DNA from: JAGWRI01 sp963728785
GTDB taxonomy: Bacteria > Gemmatimonadota > Gemmatimonadetes > Gemmatimonadales > Gemmatimonadaceae
Direction of reading: 5' to 3'
DNA: 64,000 nucleotides
Assembly: GCA_963728785.1 (NCBI GenBank)
Contig: CAVSKV010000004.1
Location: 1,612,001-1,676,000, forward strand
The position numbers and the translations under genes are program-made. Below the pieces are notes generated by a model that was given only the letters and a program-made list of their open reading frames with translations, was not told where the DNA came from and did no database searches. Shown piece by piece: positions 1-7,614 of the stretch (position 1 is the stretch's first letter; every line of letters begins with the position of its first letter).

Positions 1-800
1 GTATTATAAGTCTCGAATATCTCGCGCGTGCCCCATCCGTTCTTGGGGCGCGACGTGATGATGCCGCCGGCGCCGCCCGCTTCCAGGCGCACGCCCAGTT
101 CGCCCCCGCCCAGCGCCAGGCTGTACCCCGTGCCCCGGACGTTGCGGCCGCCCCACTCGCGCGCCAGCTGCTGGCGCACCGTGTCCATGTGCGCCGCGAC
201 CTCGGGGGCCGCGTTCGCCGCCCAGTCGTCGGCCGGCCGGCACGTGGCGGGGGGCGCGTTGACGAGCACCAGTTTGCCCTTGGCCTGCGGCAGCCACTTC
301 ACGAACTCCGTGCTGTCGGCGAAGTGCGGCAGGACGATCGGCTCGTATACCGCGTCCTTGCCGCCGGTGCCGGGGCTGTAGCCAACCATCGTGCCCTCGA
401 GCGTGCGCACGCGCGGAGCGATGAGGTCGATGTGGGACGGCCCGCGAATCCAGCCGCGCCAGGTCCCGTACTGCTCTTCCTTGGCGCTGATCCCGAGCGA
501 CTGGTACGTAGCCACGAGCCAGTCCTGCGCGCGCTTGAGATCGGGCCCGCCCATCAAGCGGGGGCCCAGTGAATCGAACAGGACCTGCGAGAATCGCTCG
601 GTATGCGAACTGTCCATGCCGAGCGCCCAGATCCGCTGAATGATCGGGTCGGCGGTCGGGAAGGTCGGCGCCGACGCCTGGAATGCGGCGGAGTTTTCCG
701 GGGTGGCCCCGCCACCGCCGAATCCACCACCTCGCTGCGCCGCCGCCAGCGTGGGAAGCACGAACAGGGCCGCAGCCGCAAACATTGATGGACGGAACAT
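1..800 (-). CDS. M28-type secreted metallopeptidase, N-terminal part (cut by window edge)
   Basis: The frame opens at an ATG (800) preceded by a strong AGGAGG-like ribosome site and runs off the left edge with no stop, so at least 266 residues are seen. The N-terminus is a short signal peptide (MFRPSMFAAAALFVLP...AAAQ) followed by a Gly-rich GGGFGGGGAT stretch. The mature part (WALGMDSSHTERF, DSLGPRLMGG, YGTWRGWIRG) is typical of the segment before and into the protease-associated domain of exported M28 aminopeptidases. The zinc-binding residues would lie further left, outside the window, so activity cannot be judged. It probably acts in the periplasm or outside the cell as a scavenging exopeptidase. 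Family call by pattern recognition. Confidence 0.8.
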   Translation of the reverse strand, partial: MFRPSMFAAAALFVLPTLAAAQRGGGFGGGGATPENSAAFQASAPTFPTADPIIQRIWALGMDSSHTERFSQVLFDSLGPRLMGGPDLKRAQDWLVATYQSLGISAKEEQYGTWRGWIRGPSHIDLIAPRVRTLEGTMVGYSPGTGGKDAVYEPIVLPHFADSTEFVKWLPQAKGKLVLVNAPPATCRPADDWAANAAPEVAAHMDTVRQQLAREWGGRNVRGTGYSLALGGGELGVRLEAGGAGGIITSRPKNGWGTREIFETYN

Positions 801-911
801 GCGCCCTCCTGGAGAGCACGTGGGGGTTCGAGATCTCAGGTGCCGGGAACGCCGCGAAGTTGCAACGGCGTGAGGACGCTGGTCAAGGCTGAGCGGACGG
901 TCGCCCCGAGA

Positions 912-967
912 CTGCCCGACTGCCCGACTGCCCGACTGTCCGACAGCCGTACTGTCCGGCTGCCCGA
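912..967 (-). repeat. Octamer array 1 (TCGGGCAG x7, degenerate)
   Basis: Seven consecutive 8-bp units read CTGCCCGA on the plus strand (TCGGGCAG in the sense of the FKBP gene). Four match CTGCCCGA exactly; the others are ctgtccga, cagccgta and ctgtccgg. The array ends 6 bp from the stop codon of the FKBP gene, on its 3' side, and reads in the same orientation relative to that gene as the other three loci of this family. Confidence 0.85.
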
Positions 968-973
968 CCGTCG

Positions 974-1426
974 TCAGTTGATCGCCAGCAGAGTGATCAG
1001 ATACACCAGCGTCGCCTGGCGGGGGACGTTCGGCAGACTCCCGGCTGAGCCGTAGCCGAGGGCCGACGGCACCACGAGTTGCCGCCGACCGCCAACCCGC
1101 ATGCCGACAATTCCTTCGCGGACGCCGGGAATCAGCGAGGTCATCTCGAACTCCGACGAGGTGCCGGAGTCGAAAATCGTGCCGTCGGTCAGATACGCCG
1201 TGTACGTGACCGTGACGAGCGTGTCCTTCACAACCAGGGCCCCGGTGCCGAAGCTGACGTCGCGATAGTAGAGGCCGTCGGGCGTCTTGGTCATGGCGCC
1301 GAGATCCACGCCCAGCGACGGCGCAAACGTCTCCTCGGCGGGGTCGCTCGGCGGCCCGAGCCCGGCAATTTGGCCGGTGCACGCCACGGCGGCCAGCGCC
1401 AACATCGAAAACGCGATACGTCTCAT
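974..1426 (-). CDS. FKBP-type peptidyl-prolyl cis-trans isomerase lipoprotein
   Basis: A 150-residue protein. The N-terminus MRRIAFSMLALAAVACTG carries a lipobox (LAAVAC), so it should be lipid-anchored and face the periplasm. The C-terminal ~110 residues are an FKBP fold: GALVVKDTLVTVTYTAYL, DGTIFDSG, IPGVREGIVGMRVGGRRQLVVPSALGYG and a final strand ATLVYLITLLAIN. These are the hallmark segments of FkpA/SlyD-like foldases. The ATG at 1426 was chosen because it gives a clean signal peptide; a longer frame upstream lacks one. The expected role is folding of exported proteins. Its stop lies beside octamer array 1. Confidence 0.9.
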   Translation of the reverse strand: MRRIAFSMLALAAVACTGQIAGLGPPSDPAEETFAPSLGVDLGAMTKTPDGLYYRDVSFGTGALVVKDTLVTVTYTAYLTDGTIFDSGTSSEFEMTSLIPGVREGIVGMRVGGRRQLVVPSALGYGSAGSLPNVPRQATLVYLITLLAIN

Positions 1427-1494
1427 GGAAAGCAAGTGTCGGCTCGGAGAAGAAGCATGCATCGGAACAAGATCGCCGGTGGGCGGCATCGGCG

Positions 1495-3807
1495 CTACTT
1501 GGTCCGGACCAGGGTGAGCTGAATGGTACTCGGTGGCGCGGTCCCGCCGGCACCGGTGACGGAGATCAGGCTCGATTGCCCCAATGGCACGGCGAACTGG
1601 AAGTAAGACACTCCCCGCGCCGTGATGTTCACCGGCACCGGGACCGCGCTCGACAGCGGATGCGTGAGCAGGTCGAACCCGCTCGTGCTCTCCACGGGCA
1701 TGACCGCCCGCCAGTTCCAGCTCGGTTGGGTGAACACTGCCGAGACGCCGGGCACGTAGTCGTCGGTGAATACCGAGGTGGCCCATTCGCGGAAGTAGGG
1801 CGATGGATCGGCCCCGATGACGTTCTGCAGGTTGGCGAGCCCGATCGTGGTGTCGTTCACCAGCCGGTACCAGAAGTTCCCGTCAGTGGTCTGGAGCCGG
1901 TCGCACAGATACCGCAGGAACGACTGGATGGCCCCGCGCAGGTACAGGTTGTCGTCGCCGCTCACCCCCACGGGCGCGTGCGTTTCCGGATCGCTCAGAT
2001 AGGTCTGGTAGCGCAGGAAGTCGCCGTTCTCGAACTGGGAGAATGCGGCCGCGGCCTGCGGGAACGCCAGGGCCGCCACCCCGATGTTCTGCCGCGGCGC
2101 CAGCCCCGCCGACCGGTAGAAGATCAGATCCTCGGCCGTGTGGCTCAGCCCCTCGTTGAGCCAGGTCTCCTCGTTCACGTCGGCCGCCGGGACGTTGAGC
2201 ACGTACATGCGGCGCGAGGCGTTGATCAGGTGCTGATACTCGTGCCCGATGGTGCTCACCACGTACTGGGCAACCTTCGCCTTGGTAGACGTGATGCCGT
2301 TGCCGCCGTTGATCGTGCCGGCGGGGTCTGGCACGAGGAGATAGAACATGTTCGCGAAGTTGCTGCCCGGGCAGGTCGCCACGGGAAGCAGGTCGCGCTC
2401 GTAGTAGAAGCCGAGCACGATGCCCTGGCTCGGATCGGTGGTCAACTGATTCACGGCCCGCGTGAAGAAGATGACCGTCCGTTTGTTGCCGCCCAGCGGG
2501 TAGGGTGCGCCGAACGCCGTGGTGTCCACGGGGTTCACCAGCGTGTCCATCGCCACCGCGAACGCCAGGTACTCCGCGTCGGTGAACCCGCCCGCCGGAT
2601 TGGCCGTGTCGGCCACGACCGTCGCCGAGTTGCTGATCGCCGCCACGCGCCCCGTGACCATCGTGGGACTGTCGCAATAGCTGTTGGCGTTGCTGTTGAG
2701 CTGTACCAGGCTGCCCACCTGCACCGCATCCGAAATGGTCTGCGCCTGGATCGTGGTTGCCTGCCCGGCCACCGGGGCGGAGAGCGCCACCGAGCGTTGC
2801 TGCTGCATTTGACGGACCCGGGCGCGTGCATCGGCCACGTATTGCGGTGTCTCGCGCCGCTCCCGCTCGCGAAGGGCGTACTCGAACGCGGTGTTGATCC
2901 TTACGTCCGGCGCCGCCTGCATGGCCAGTGCTGCCGCCGCACCAGCTGGCACGAGATTCGCGCCCGATCCCAGCGCGGCCACGCCGTTGCCCTGAACCTG
3001 GATGGCCGTCGAGGTGCCCGCGGTCGGCAAGTTGTTGAACGCCACGAGCGCAAACTCCGAACCGGCCTGCGTGGACTGCACGCAGAACGTGGTCGAGGGC
3101 AGGTTCTCGTTCACTTCCCCGACGGCAAGGGCCACCGGCTGGGCTGCAGAGATGTACGCGCTGTCGGGCGATGCGGTGCCGGAGGTTGCCACCACGTAGG
3201 CCCCAGCCGTCGTACTCAACAGTTGGACGTTTCCCAAAGAGTCGACGGTGACGACGGCGGGGTTCCTGGACACCCACGACACGATACCCGCCACGGCGTT
3301 GCCATAGAGATCCGTGGTCGAGGCGCCGAGATGGCCTACCTGTCCGGCGCTGCAGAGCGCCAAGGCGTGCGACGTCGCCACCACCTTGGCGAGCGGCCCT
3401 GGGGTGCCCGTGGCCACGAACACGGGCCCCGAGCTCACCCCCGAGACGGACGCGCTCACCTGATTCACGCCGGCTACGGTGCCAATCGAAAAGACGGCTT
3501 TCGCCGTCCCGTCGGCGCCCGTCGTGCTCGACGCGGGGGTGATCGCGCCATTGCCCGACACGACGTTCCAGGTCACCGAGACTCCGGGCACCGGCCGCGC
3601 GCTGGCGTCGCTCACGAGGACGACGAACGGGTTAGGCAGCAGCGACGCAACCTGGCCGGTCTGCGCGTTTCCCGACACCACACGAACAGCGGCCGCGGGG
3701 CCAGTCGCGTCTCCGGGCCCCGTGGCACCTCCGCACGCGCCGAGGGCGGCGACGGCCAGGGTTAGCAGCAGCCTCGTCGCGAGGGGTGGACGCAGCGAGT
3801 GTATCAC
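1495..3807 (-). CDS. Ig-like lipoprotein with M30-type zinc metallopeptidase domain
   Basis: About 770 residues from a GTG start (3807). That start gives a signal peptide ending in a lipobox (AVAALGAC); the longer in-frame extension would overlap the upstream gene and hide the signal. Two Ig-like domains follow: residues ~34-137 resemble invasin/Big_1 (VPGVSVTWNVVSGNGAITP) and ~140-225 resemble BIG2 (WVSRNPAVVTVDSLGNV). The C-terminal half is a metallopeptidase with HEYQH at ~522-526 and a downstream ETWLNEGLSH at ~548-557, the HExxH plus Glu arrangement of hyicolysin-like M30 enzymes. It is probably an outer-surface protease. No dedicated ribosome site is obvious, so the exact start is the weak point. 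Confidence 0.8.
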   Translation of the reverse strand: MIHSLRPPLATRLLLTLAVAALGACGGATGPGDATGPAAAVRVVSGNAQTGQVASLLPNPFVVLVSDASARPVPGVSVTWNVVSGNGAITPASSTTGADGTAKAVFSIGTVAGVNQVSASVSGVSSGPVFVATGTPGPLAKVVATSHALALCSAGQVGHLGASTTDLYGNAVAGIVSWVSRNPAVVTVDSLGNVQLLSTTAGAYVVATSGTASPDSAYISAAQPVALAVGEVNENLPSTTFCVQSTQAGSEFALVAFNNLPTAGTSTAIQVQGNGVAALGSGANLVPAGAAAALAMQAAPDVRINTAFEYALRERERRETPQYVADARARVRQMQQQRSVALSAPVAGQATTIQAQTISDAVQVGSLVQLNSNANSYCDSPTMVTGRVAAISNSATVVADTANPAGGFTDAEYLAFAVAMDTLVNPVDTTAFGAPYPLGGNKRTVIFFTRAVNQLTTDPSQGIVLGFYYERDLLPVATCPGSNFANMFYLLVPDPAGTINGGNGITSTKAKVAQYVVSTIGHEYQHLINASRRMYVLNVPAADVNEETWLNEGLSHTAEDLIFYRSAGLAPRQNIGVAALAFPQAAAAFSQFENGDFLRYQTYLSDPETHAPVGVSGDDNLYLRGAIQSFLRYLCDRLQTTDGNFWYRLVNDTTIGLANLQNVIGADPSPYFREWATSVFTDDYVPGVSAVFTQPSWNWRAVMPVESTSGFDLLTHPLSSAVPVPVNITARGVSYFQFAVPLGQSSLISVTGAGGTAPPSTIQLTLVRTK

Positions 3808-3832
3808 GGCGGAATCGTGCAATCGGACGCAG

Positions 3833-3860
3833 TTCGGGCCGGATGATTCCGGCGCCCGAA
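3833..3860 (-). terminator. Hairpin after the D/L-amino-acid operon
   Basis: A 7-bp perfect outer stem (TTCGGGC / GCCCGAA) encloses a second 4-bp stem (CGGA / TCCG) with a TGAT loop and a 2-nt bulge. It lies between the M20 stop (3869) and the next gene's start (3807). There is no U-run on the transcript side, so it could be a terminator or a 3'-end stabiliser. Confidence 0.5.
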
Positions 3861-3868
3861 ATTTACCC

Positions 3869-5089
3869 TCATGAGACCGTACGTTCCATGTCGGCGGCCA
3901 CATGTGTGCCCGCCTCGCGCGCGCATTCTGCCAGAATGGCGGCGCCGCAGAAGATTGCCTCTTCTGCCGGCGCAAACTGCGGGGAATGGGCGGCCGTGGC
4001 CTCGCCGCCGGGCTCGCGAGCCCCGATGCGCAAAAAGCAGCCGTCCATGCGCTCGAGGTAGTACGAGAAGTCCTCGCCGCCGAGGTTCATGAATCCCAAT
4101 GGAACGACGGCGTCCTCTCCGATCAACCGGGCGGCGGCACTCCGCGCCCATGCCGCGGCGCGAGCGGGATTGACCAGGGGCGGTGGTCCCATCTCCAGCT
4201 CGACGCGGGCGCTCAGCCGGTGGCTGGCCGCCACCGACTCGGCGAGCCGCCGCACCTCGTCGAGCATCATCCGGCGCGACTGCGGCTCCACGGCGCGCAC
4301 CGTCCCCGTGAGCAGCGCCCGGTCGGGAATGACGTTGGGCGCCGTGCCGGCGTGAATGGAGCCCACCGTCACGACCCCCGGAGTGGCCGGGTTCAGCCGC
4401 CGAGACACGATGGTCTGGAACGCCGAGATCACCGCCGCCGCGCCCACGATGGGGTCGGCGGATTCGTGCGGGCGGGCCGCATGCGCCCCCTGCCCCATCA
4501 GCTCGATGGTGAAGGTGTCGGCGGACGCCGCGAGCGGGCCGGCGTCGGCCACGGCCTGGCCCACCGCGAAGCGGCGGTCTACGTGCCCGCCGAAGATGCA
4601 GGCCACGTCGTCCAGCGCCCCGCTGTCCAGCATCGCCAGCGCCCCCTTGCCCACCTCCTCGGCCGGCTGCAGCACGATGAGCACGTCGCCGGGGCCGGGG
4701 TCGCGGGCCAGAAGGCGCGCCGCGCCCACCGCCCACGTGGCGTGCACGTCGTGGCCGCAGGCGTGCATCACCCCGTCGTGCATCGACGAAAACGGCAGCC
4801 CGGTCCGTTCGTGAATCGGCAGCGCGTCGATGTCGCCCCGTACGGCCACGAGGGGCGCGCGCCGGTCGCGGCCAGGTATGCGGGCTACGAGTCCGGTGCC
4901 CGCCACCTGCCGCACCTCCACATCCGGGATCGAGGCCAGCGCCTCGGCGAGCCGGCGCGAGGTCTCGTGCTCGTGCAGCGACAACTCGGGATGGGAATGG
5001 AGATCGCGACGCAGCGCGACGAGCGCGTCCACGTCGGCCGGAGTGAAGCGTGAGGCCACGCCGTCGGGAAGGGCGAGCGCATGGGTCAT
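3869..5089 (-). CDS. M20 amidohydrolase, probable N-succinyl-L-amino acid desuccinylase
   Basis: 406 residues, no signal peptide, so cytoplasmic. It has the M20 (ACY1/hippuricase-like) pattern: RRDLHSHPELSLHEHET near residue 20, VAVRGDIDALPI with the metal-binding Asp near 90, HACGHDVHATW with metal His residues near 115, LQPAEEVGKGA near 150, and a C-terminal MNLGGEDFSYYL. The ATG (5089) overlaps the racemase stop as ATGA, so the two are translationally coupled. In the pathway known from Geobacillus kaustophilus, such an enzyme removes the succinyl group from the N-succinyl-L-amino acid. Acyl preference cannot be read from sequence; a general N-acyl amino acid hydrolase is the alternative. 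Confidence 0.85.
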   Translation of the reverse strand: MTHALALPDGVASRFTPADVDALVALRRDLHSHPELSLHEHETSRRLAEALASIPDVEVRQVAGTGLVARIPGRDRRAPLVAVRGDIDALPIHERTGLPFSSMHDGVMHACGHDVHATWAVGAARLLARDPGPGDVLIVLQPAEEVGKGALAMLDSGALDDVACIFGGHVDRRFAVGQAVADAGPLAASADTFTIELMGQGAHAARPHESADPIVGAAAVISAFQTIVSRRLNPATPGVVTVGSIHAGTAPNVIPDRALLTGTVRAVEPQSRRMMLDEVRRLAESVAASHRLSARVELEMGPPPLVNPARAAAWARSAAARLIGEDAVVPLGFMNLGGEDFSYYLERMDGCFLRIGAREPGGEATAAHSPQFAPAEEAIFCGAAILAECAREAGTHVAADMERTVS

Positions 5090-6210
5090 GCCGCGAACTC
5101 CTCGAGGCGCACCGTCAGGTCGTCCACGCGATCCATGTCCACCGTCACGCCGATGCCGGGGGCATGCAGCGGCACATGCACCATGCCGTCGCCGTCCATC
5201 GTCCACTCGGGCGTCACGATGTCGCGCTCCCAGTATCGCCCGCTCGGCGACATGTCGCCGGGCAGCGAGAAGTTCGGCAGCGACGCGAGGGCCACGTTGT
5301 GGGCGCGCCCCACACCGCTCTCGAACATGCCGCCGCACCAGACGGGAACGCCGTGCCGTTGACAGAGATCATGGATGGCCTTTGACGCGCTGAACCCACC
5401 CACCCGACCGGGCTTGATGTTGATGATGCGGCCGGCGCCCAGCTCGATCATGTCCGCCGCGCGGTCCACGCTCGTAATCGATTCGTCGAGGCAGATGGGC
5501 GTCGTGAGCATTTTCTGAAGCTTGGCATGGCGCACGAGGTCTTCGCGGTCGAGCGGCTGCTCGATCATAATCAGCCCGAATCGATCGAGCTGCTTGAGAT
5601 GGTCGGCGTCGCCGAGCGTATAGGCGGAGTTCGCGTCGGCCATCAGGTGCAGGTCGGGCCCCAGCGCTTCGCGCACCGCAGCCACGAACGCCACGTCGGA
5701 GCCCGGCTCGATCTTCATTTTAATCTTCCGATAGCCCTGCGCCATCGCCTGCCGGGCCCGCGCCACGAGCGCGTCGGGGTCGCGCTGGATGCCGATGGAT
5801 ATGCCGGTGGGCACGCGGTCGCGGATGCCCCCGAGCAGCCTGGACAGCGGCAGGTTGCGCTGTCGCGCCGCCACGTCCCAGCATCCCATTTCGATCGCAG
5901 CCTTGGCCATGTGGTGGCCGCGGATGTTGCGGTCGAGCGCCGCGAACACCGCGGACGGCTCGTCGAATTCAACTCCCAGCACGCGCCCGGCGAGCCACTC
6001 GCGCATCGCGTGCCAGGCCGTGTCGATCGTCTCCGGACTGTAGTTCGGCTGTTCGCCGGCCACGCACTCGCTCCACCCGGTGGTGCCGTCGGCGGCGCGG
6101 AGTTCGAGCAGGCACACGCGCCGCTCGGCGATCGTTCCCGACGAGATGCGAAACGGTTCCTTGAGCGCGAGCCGGATTTCGCGAACGACGATGGAAGAGA
6201 TGGTGAACAC
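5086..6210 (-). CDS. N-succinylamino acid racemase / o-succinylbenzoate synthase family
   Basis: 374 residues from a GTG start that matches the usual family N-terminus (EIRLALKEPFRISSGT); an earlier start would overlap the upstream gene by 74 bp. Enolase-superfamily catalytic residues are all visible: the KxK pair K164/K166 (YRKIKMKIEPG), metal ligands in LMADANSAY, IEQPLDREDL and CLDES, and the opposite-face Lys K266 (IINIKPGRVGG). Members of this family either make o-succinylbenzoate for menaquinone or racemise N-succinylamino acids. The neighbours (GNAT transferase and M20 deacylase, no men genes) favour the racemase role. It lies 10 bp downstream of the GNAT gene. Confidence 0.88.
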   Translation of the reverse strand: MFTISSIVVREIRLALKEPFRISSGTIAERRVCLLELRAADGTTGWSECVAGEQPNYSPETIDTAWHAMREWLAGRVLGVEFDEPSAVFAALDRNIRGHHMAKAAIEMGCWDVAARQRNLPLSRLLGGIRDRVPTGISIGIQRDPDALVARARQAMAQGYRKIKMKIEPGSDVAFVAAVREALGPDLHLMADANSAYTLGDADHLKQLDRFGLIMIEQPLDREDLVRHAKLQKMLTTPICLDESITSVDRAADMIELGAGRIINIKPGRVGGFSASKAIHDLCQRHGVPVWCGGMFESGVGRAHNVALASLPNFSLPGDMSPSGRYWERDIVTPEWTMDGDGMVHVPLHAPGIGVTVDMDRVDDLTVRLEEFAA

Positions 6211-6220
6211 GGAGTTGGCG

Positions 6221-7042
6221 TCAGATGGTGAACAGGTAGTGGCCGTCGGCGGACCCGCCGTCAGCCGCGAAGCCGGCGAGCCGGTATCCGGCACCGAGCA
6301 GGAGTTCGAACGCAGCGCGCGTGTCGGCGCGCCACTGCGCGGCGGCCGCCAGGTCGTGGGCCTGCACCGCGCCGATGTCGCCGGGAATGCGCACGCGCAG
6401 CCTCGGTGCGCCGGCCGCTGCAGCGGCCCTCAGGATGTCACCCCCCAACGCGGGGTTCAGGACGGGTGCATTGCCGAACGCGGCGTCGGCATGGGCCGCT
6501 GCGACCTCGGCCCGGCGTGCAGCCAGCTCCGCCGGATCCACCGGCCAGGCGACCACGAACCGGTCGCTGCCGATGCCGCGCGTGAGCGTGCTCCCCATAT
6601 CACCATACATGTCGCGCACGTATTCCACCGCGCGGGTGCCGAGCACGTTGAAGTTGAGGTGCGCGTTACGGGCCACCAGGGGGTCATACGTCCAGTAAAT
6701 GAGGTGCCCCCCGAGGCGTGCCACGGCGCCCAGTTGGAATTCCTTGAGCCGGCGGCCGATGCCGAGGTTCTGCGACTCGGCGCGCACGGCGAGCATGTGC
6801 GACCAGTGCACCACGCGGCCGCGCTCCACGCCGGTGAGCCCGAACACGAATCCGAGCAGGCGGCCGTCGGCGCCGAAGGCGCCCGCCGAGACACCGCCAA
6901 CGCGCTGCGCAATCTTGAGCACGGTGGCGGACGTGACGTCCGTGAGGCCGGGCCCCCAGGTGTCGTACTGGAGGTCGACCGCGGCGCGGAATTCGTCGAG
7001 CGTCGCGAGGGGGCGGATGGCGATGGATGGAGCGTTGGACAT
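6221..7042 (-). CDS. GNAT acyltransferase, probable D-amino acid N-succinyltransferase
   Basis: 273 residues from ATG 7042 (MSNAPSIAIRP). It contains a GNAT core (LLGFVFGLTG, HWSHMLAVRAESQNLGIGRRLKEFQ, the acetyl-CoA loop region) and long extra C-terminal sequence, as in the COG3375-like subgroup that accompanies N-acylamino acid racemases. It is first in a three-gene operon with the racemase and the M20 hydrolase. In the characterised version of this pathway the GNAT enzyme succinylates D-amino acids from succinyl-CoA. The family is seen directly; the substrate is inferred from context. It is divergent from the small secreted protein gene at 7199, with 156 bp between them that must hold both promoters. 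Confidence 0.8.
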   Translation of the reverse strand: MSNAPSIAIRPLATLDEFRAAVDLQYDTWGPGLTDVTSATVLKIAQRVGGVSAGAFGADGRLLGFVFGLTGVERGRVVHWSHMLAVRAESQNLGIGRRLKEFQLGAVARLGGHLIYWTYDPLVARNAHLNFNVLGTRAVEYVRDMYGDMGSTLTRGIGSDRFVVAWPVDPAELAARRAEVAAAHADAAFGNAPVLNPALGGDILRAAAAAGAPRLRVRIPGDIGAVQAHDLAAAAQWRADTRAAFELLLGAGYRLAGFAADGGSADGHYLFTI

Positions 7043-7198
7043 GGTGGGCGGCCGGTAGAGGCGCGCAGATAAGGTACGGAGAACCGGGGCTCGATACCAC
7101 GCCGCCACCCGGCTTCGGGATCGGGCTGCGGGGACGGGCGCCGCAGCTTCGCGACCCCGTGCCTTTACGCACCGCGGTCCGCAGATTATTCTGCGACG

Positions 7199-7540
7199 AT
7201 GCTGCGCACCCGGCGGCCCTTCCGATTCTTCGCTCTGTTCGCGGCGGCGTTCCAGTTGGCGCTGCCGCCGGCCGTGGCGTTCGCCGATGCGATCCTGCAG
7301 CGCACCGGCGGCGATGCGTCGGTGGTGCACATCGAGGACCACGGCCACAAGGGGTGCCGCCCGGGGCACCCCGCCGACTGCGTGTTGTGCCAGACGCTCA
7401 GCCACTGGTCGGCGCCGCTGCCGCACGAAACCGCGGTGCCCCAGACGGCCGCCCTCCTGCCCATCCCGTGCAATGCAGGCGCCGCGACGGCACCGCGCGG
7501 CGCCAACGGCACCCCGCATTCGAGAGGCCCGCCCGCGTGA
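7199..7540 (+). CDS. Small secreted Cys/His-rich protein
   Basis: 113 residues. A hydrophobic N-terminus (FRFFALFAAAFQLALPPAVAFA) looks like a signal peptide. The mature part holds a dense cluster HIEDHGHKGCRPGHPADC followed by VLCQTLSHW, i.e. five His and three Cys in ~30 residues, then a Pro/Ala-rich tail. The layout recalls the short DUF2946-type periplasmic proteins found beside metal-related TonB receptors, but I cannot assign the family firmly. It lies 74 bp upstream of, and co-directional with, the TonB receptor, so a role in capturing a metal or a metal complex for that receptor is plausible. Confidence 0.55.
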   Translation: MLRTRRPFRFFALFAAAFQLALPPAVAFADAILQRTGGDASVVHIEDHGHKGCRPGHPADCVLCQTLSHWSAPLPHETAVPQTAALLPIPCNAGAATAPRGANGTPHSRGPPA

Positions 7541-7614
7541 GTTGACGCCGAAGCCAATGCTTCGGCGCGCGTTCGTTCGCGTTCCATCAACTCACACACT
7601 TTCCAGGGCTTCTC

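Noticed and set aside
1576..3765. 729-codon plus-strand open frame
   Set aside because: Antisense to the Ig-like metallopeptidase gene; its translation is Arg/His-rich with no family motifs. GC-rich coding DNA commonly leaves the opposite strand open.
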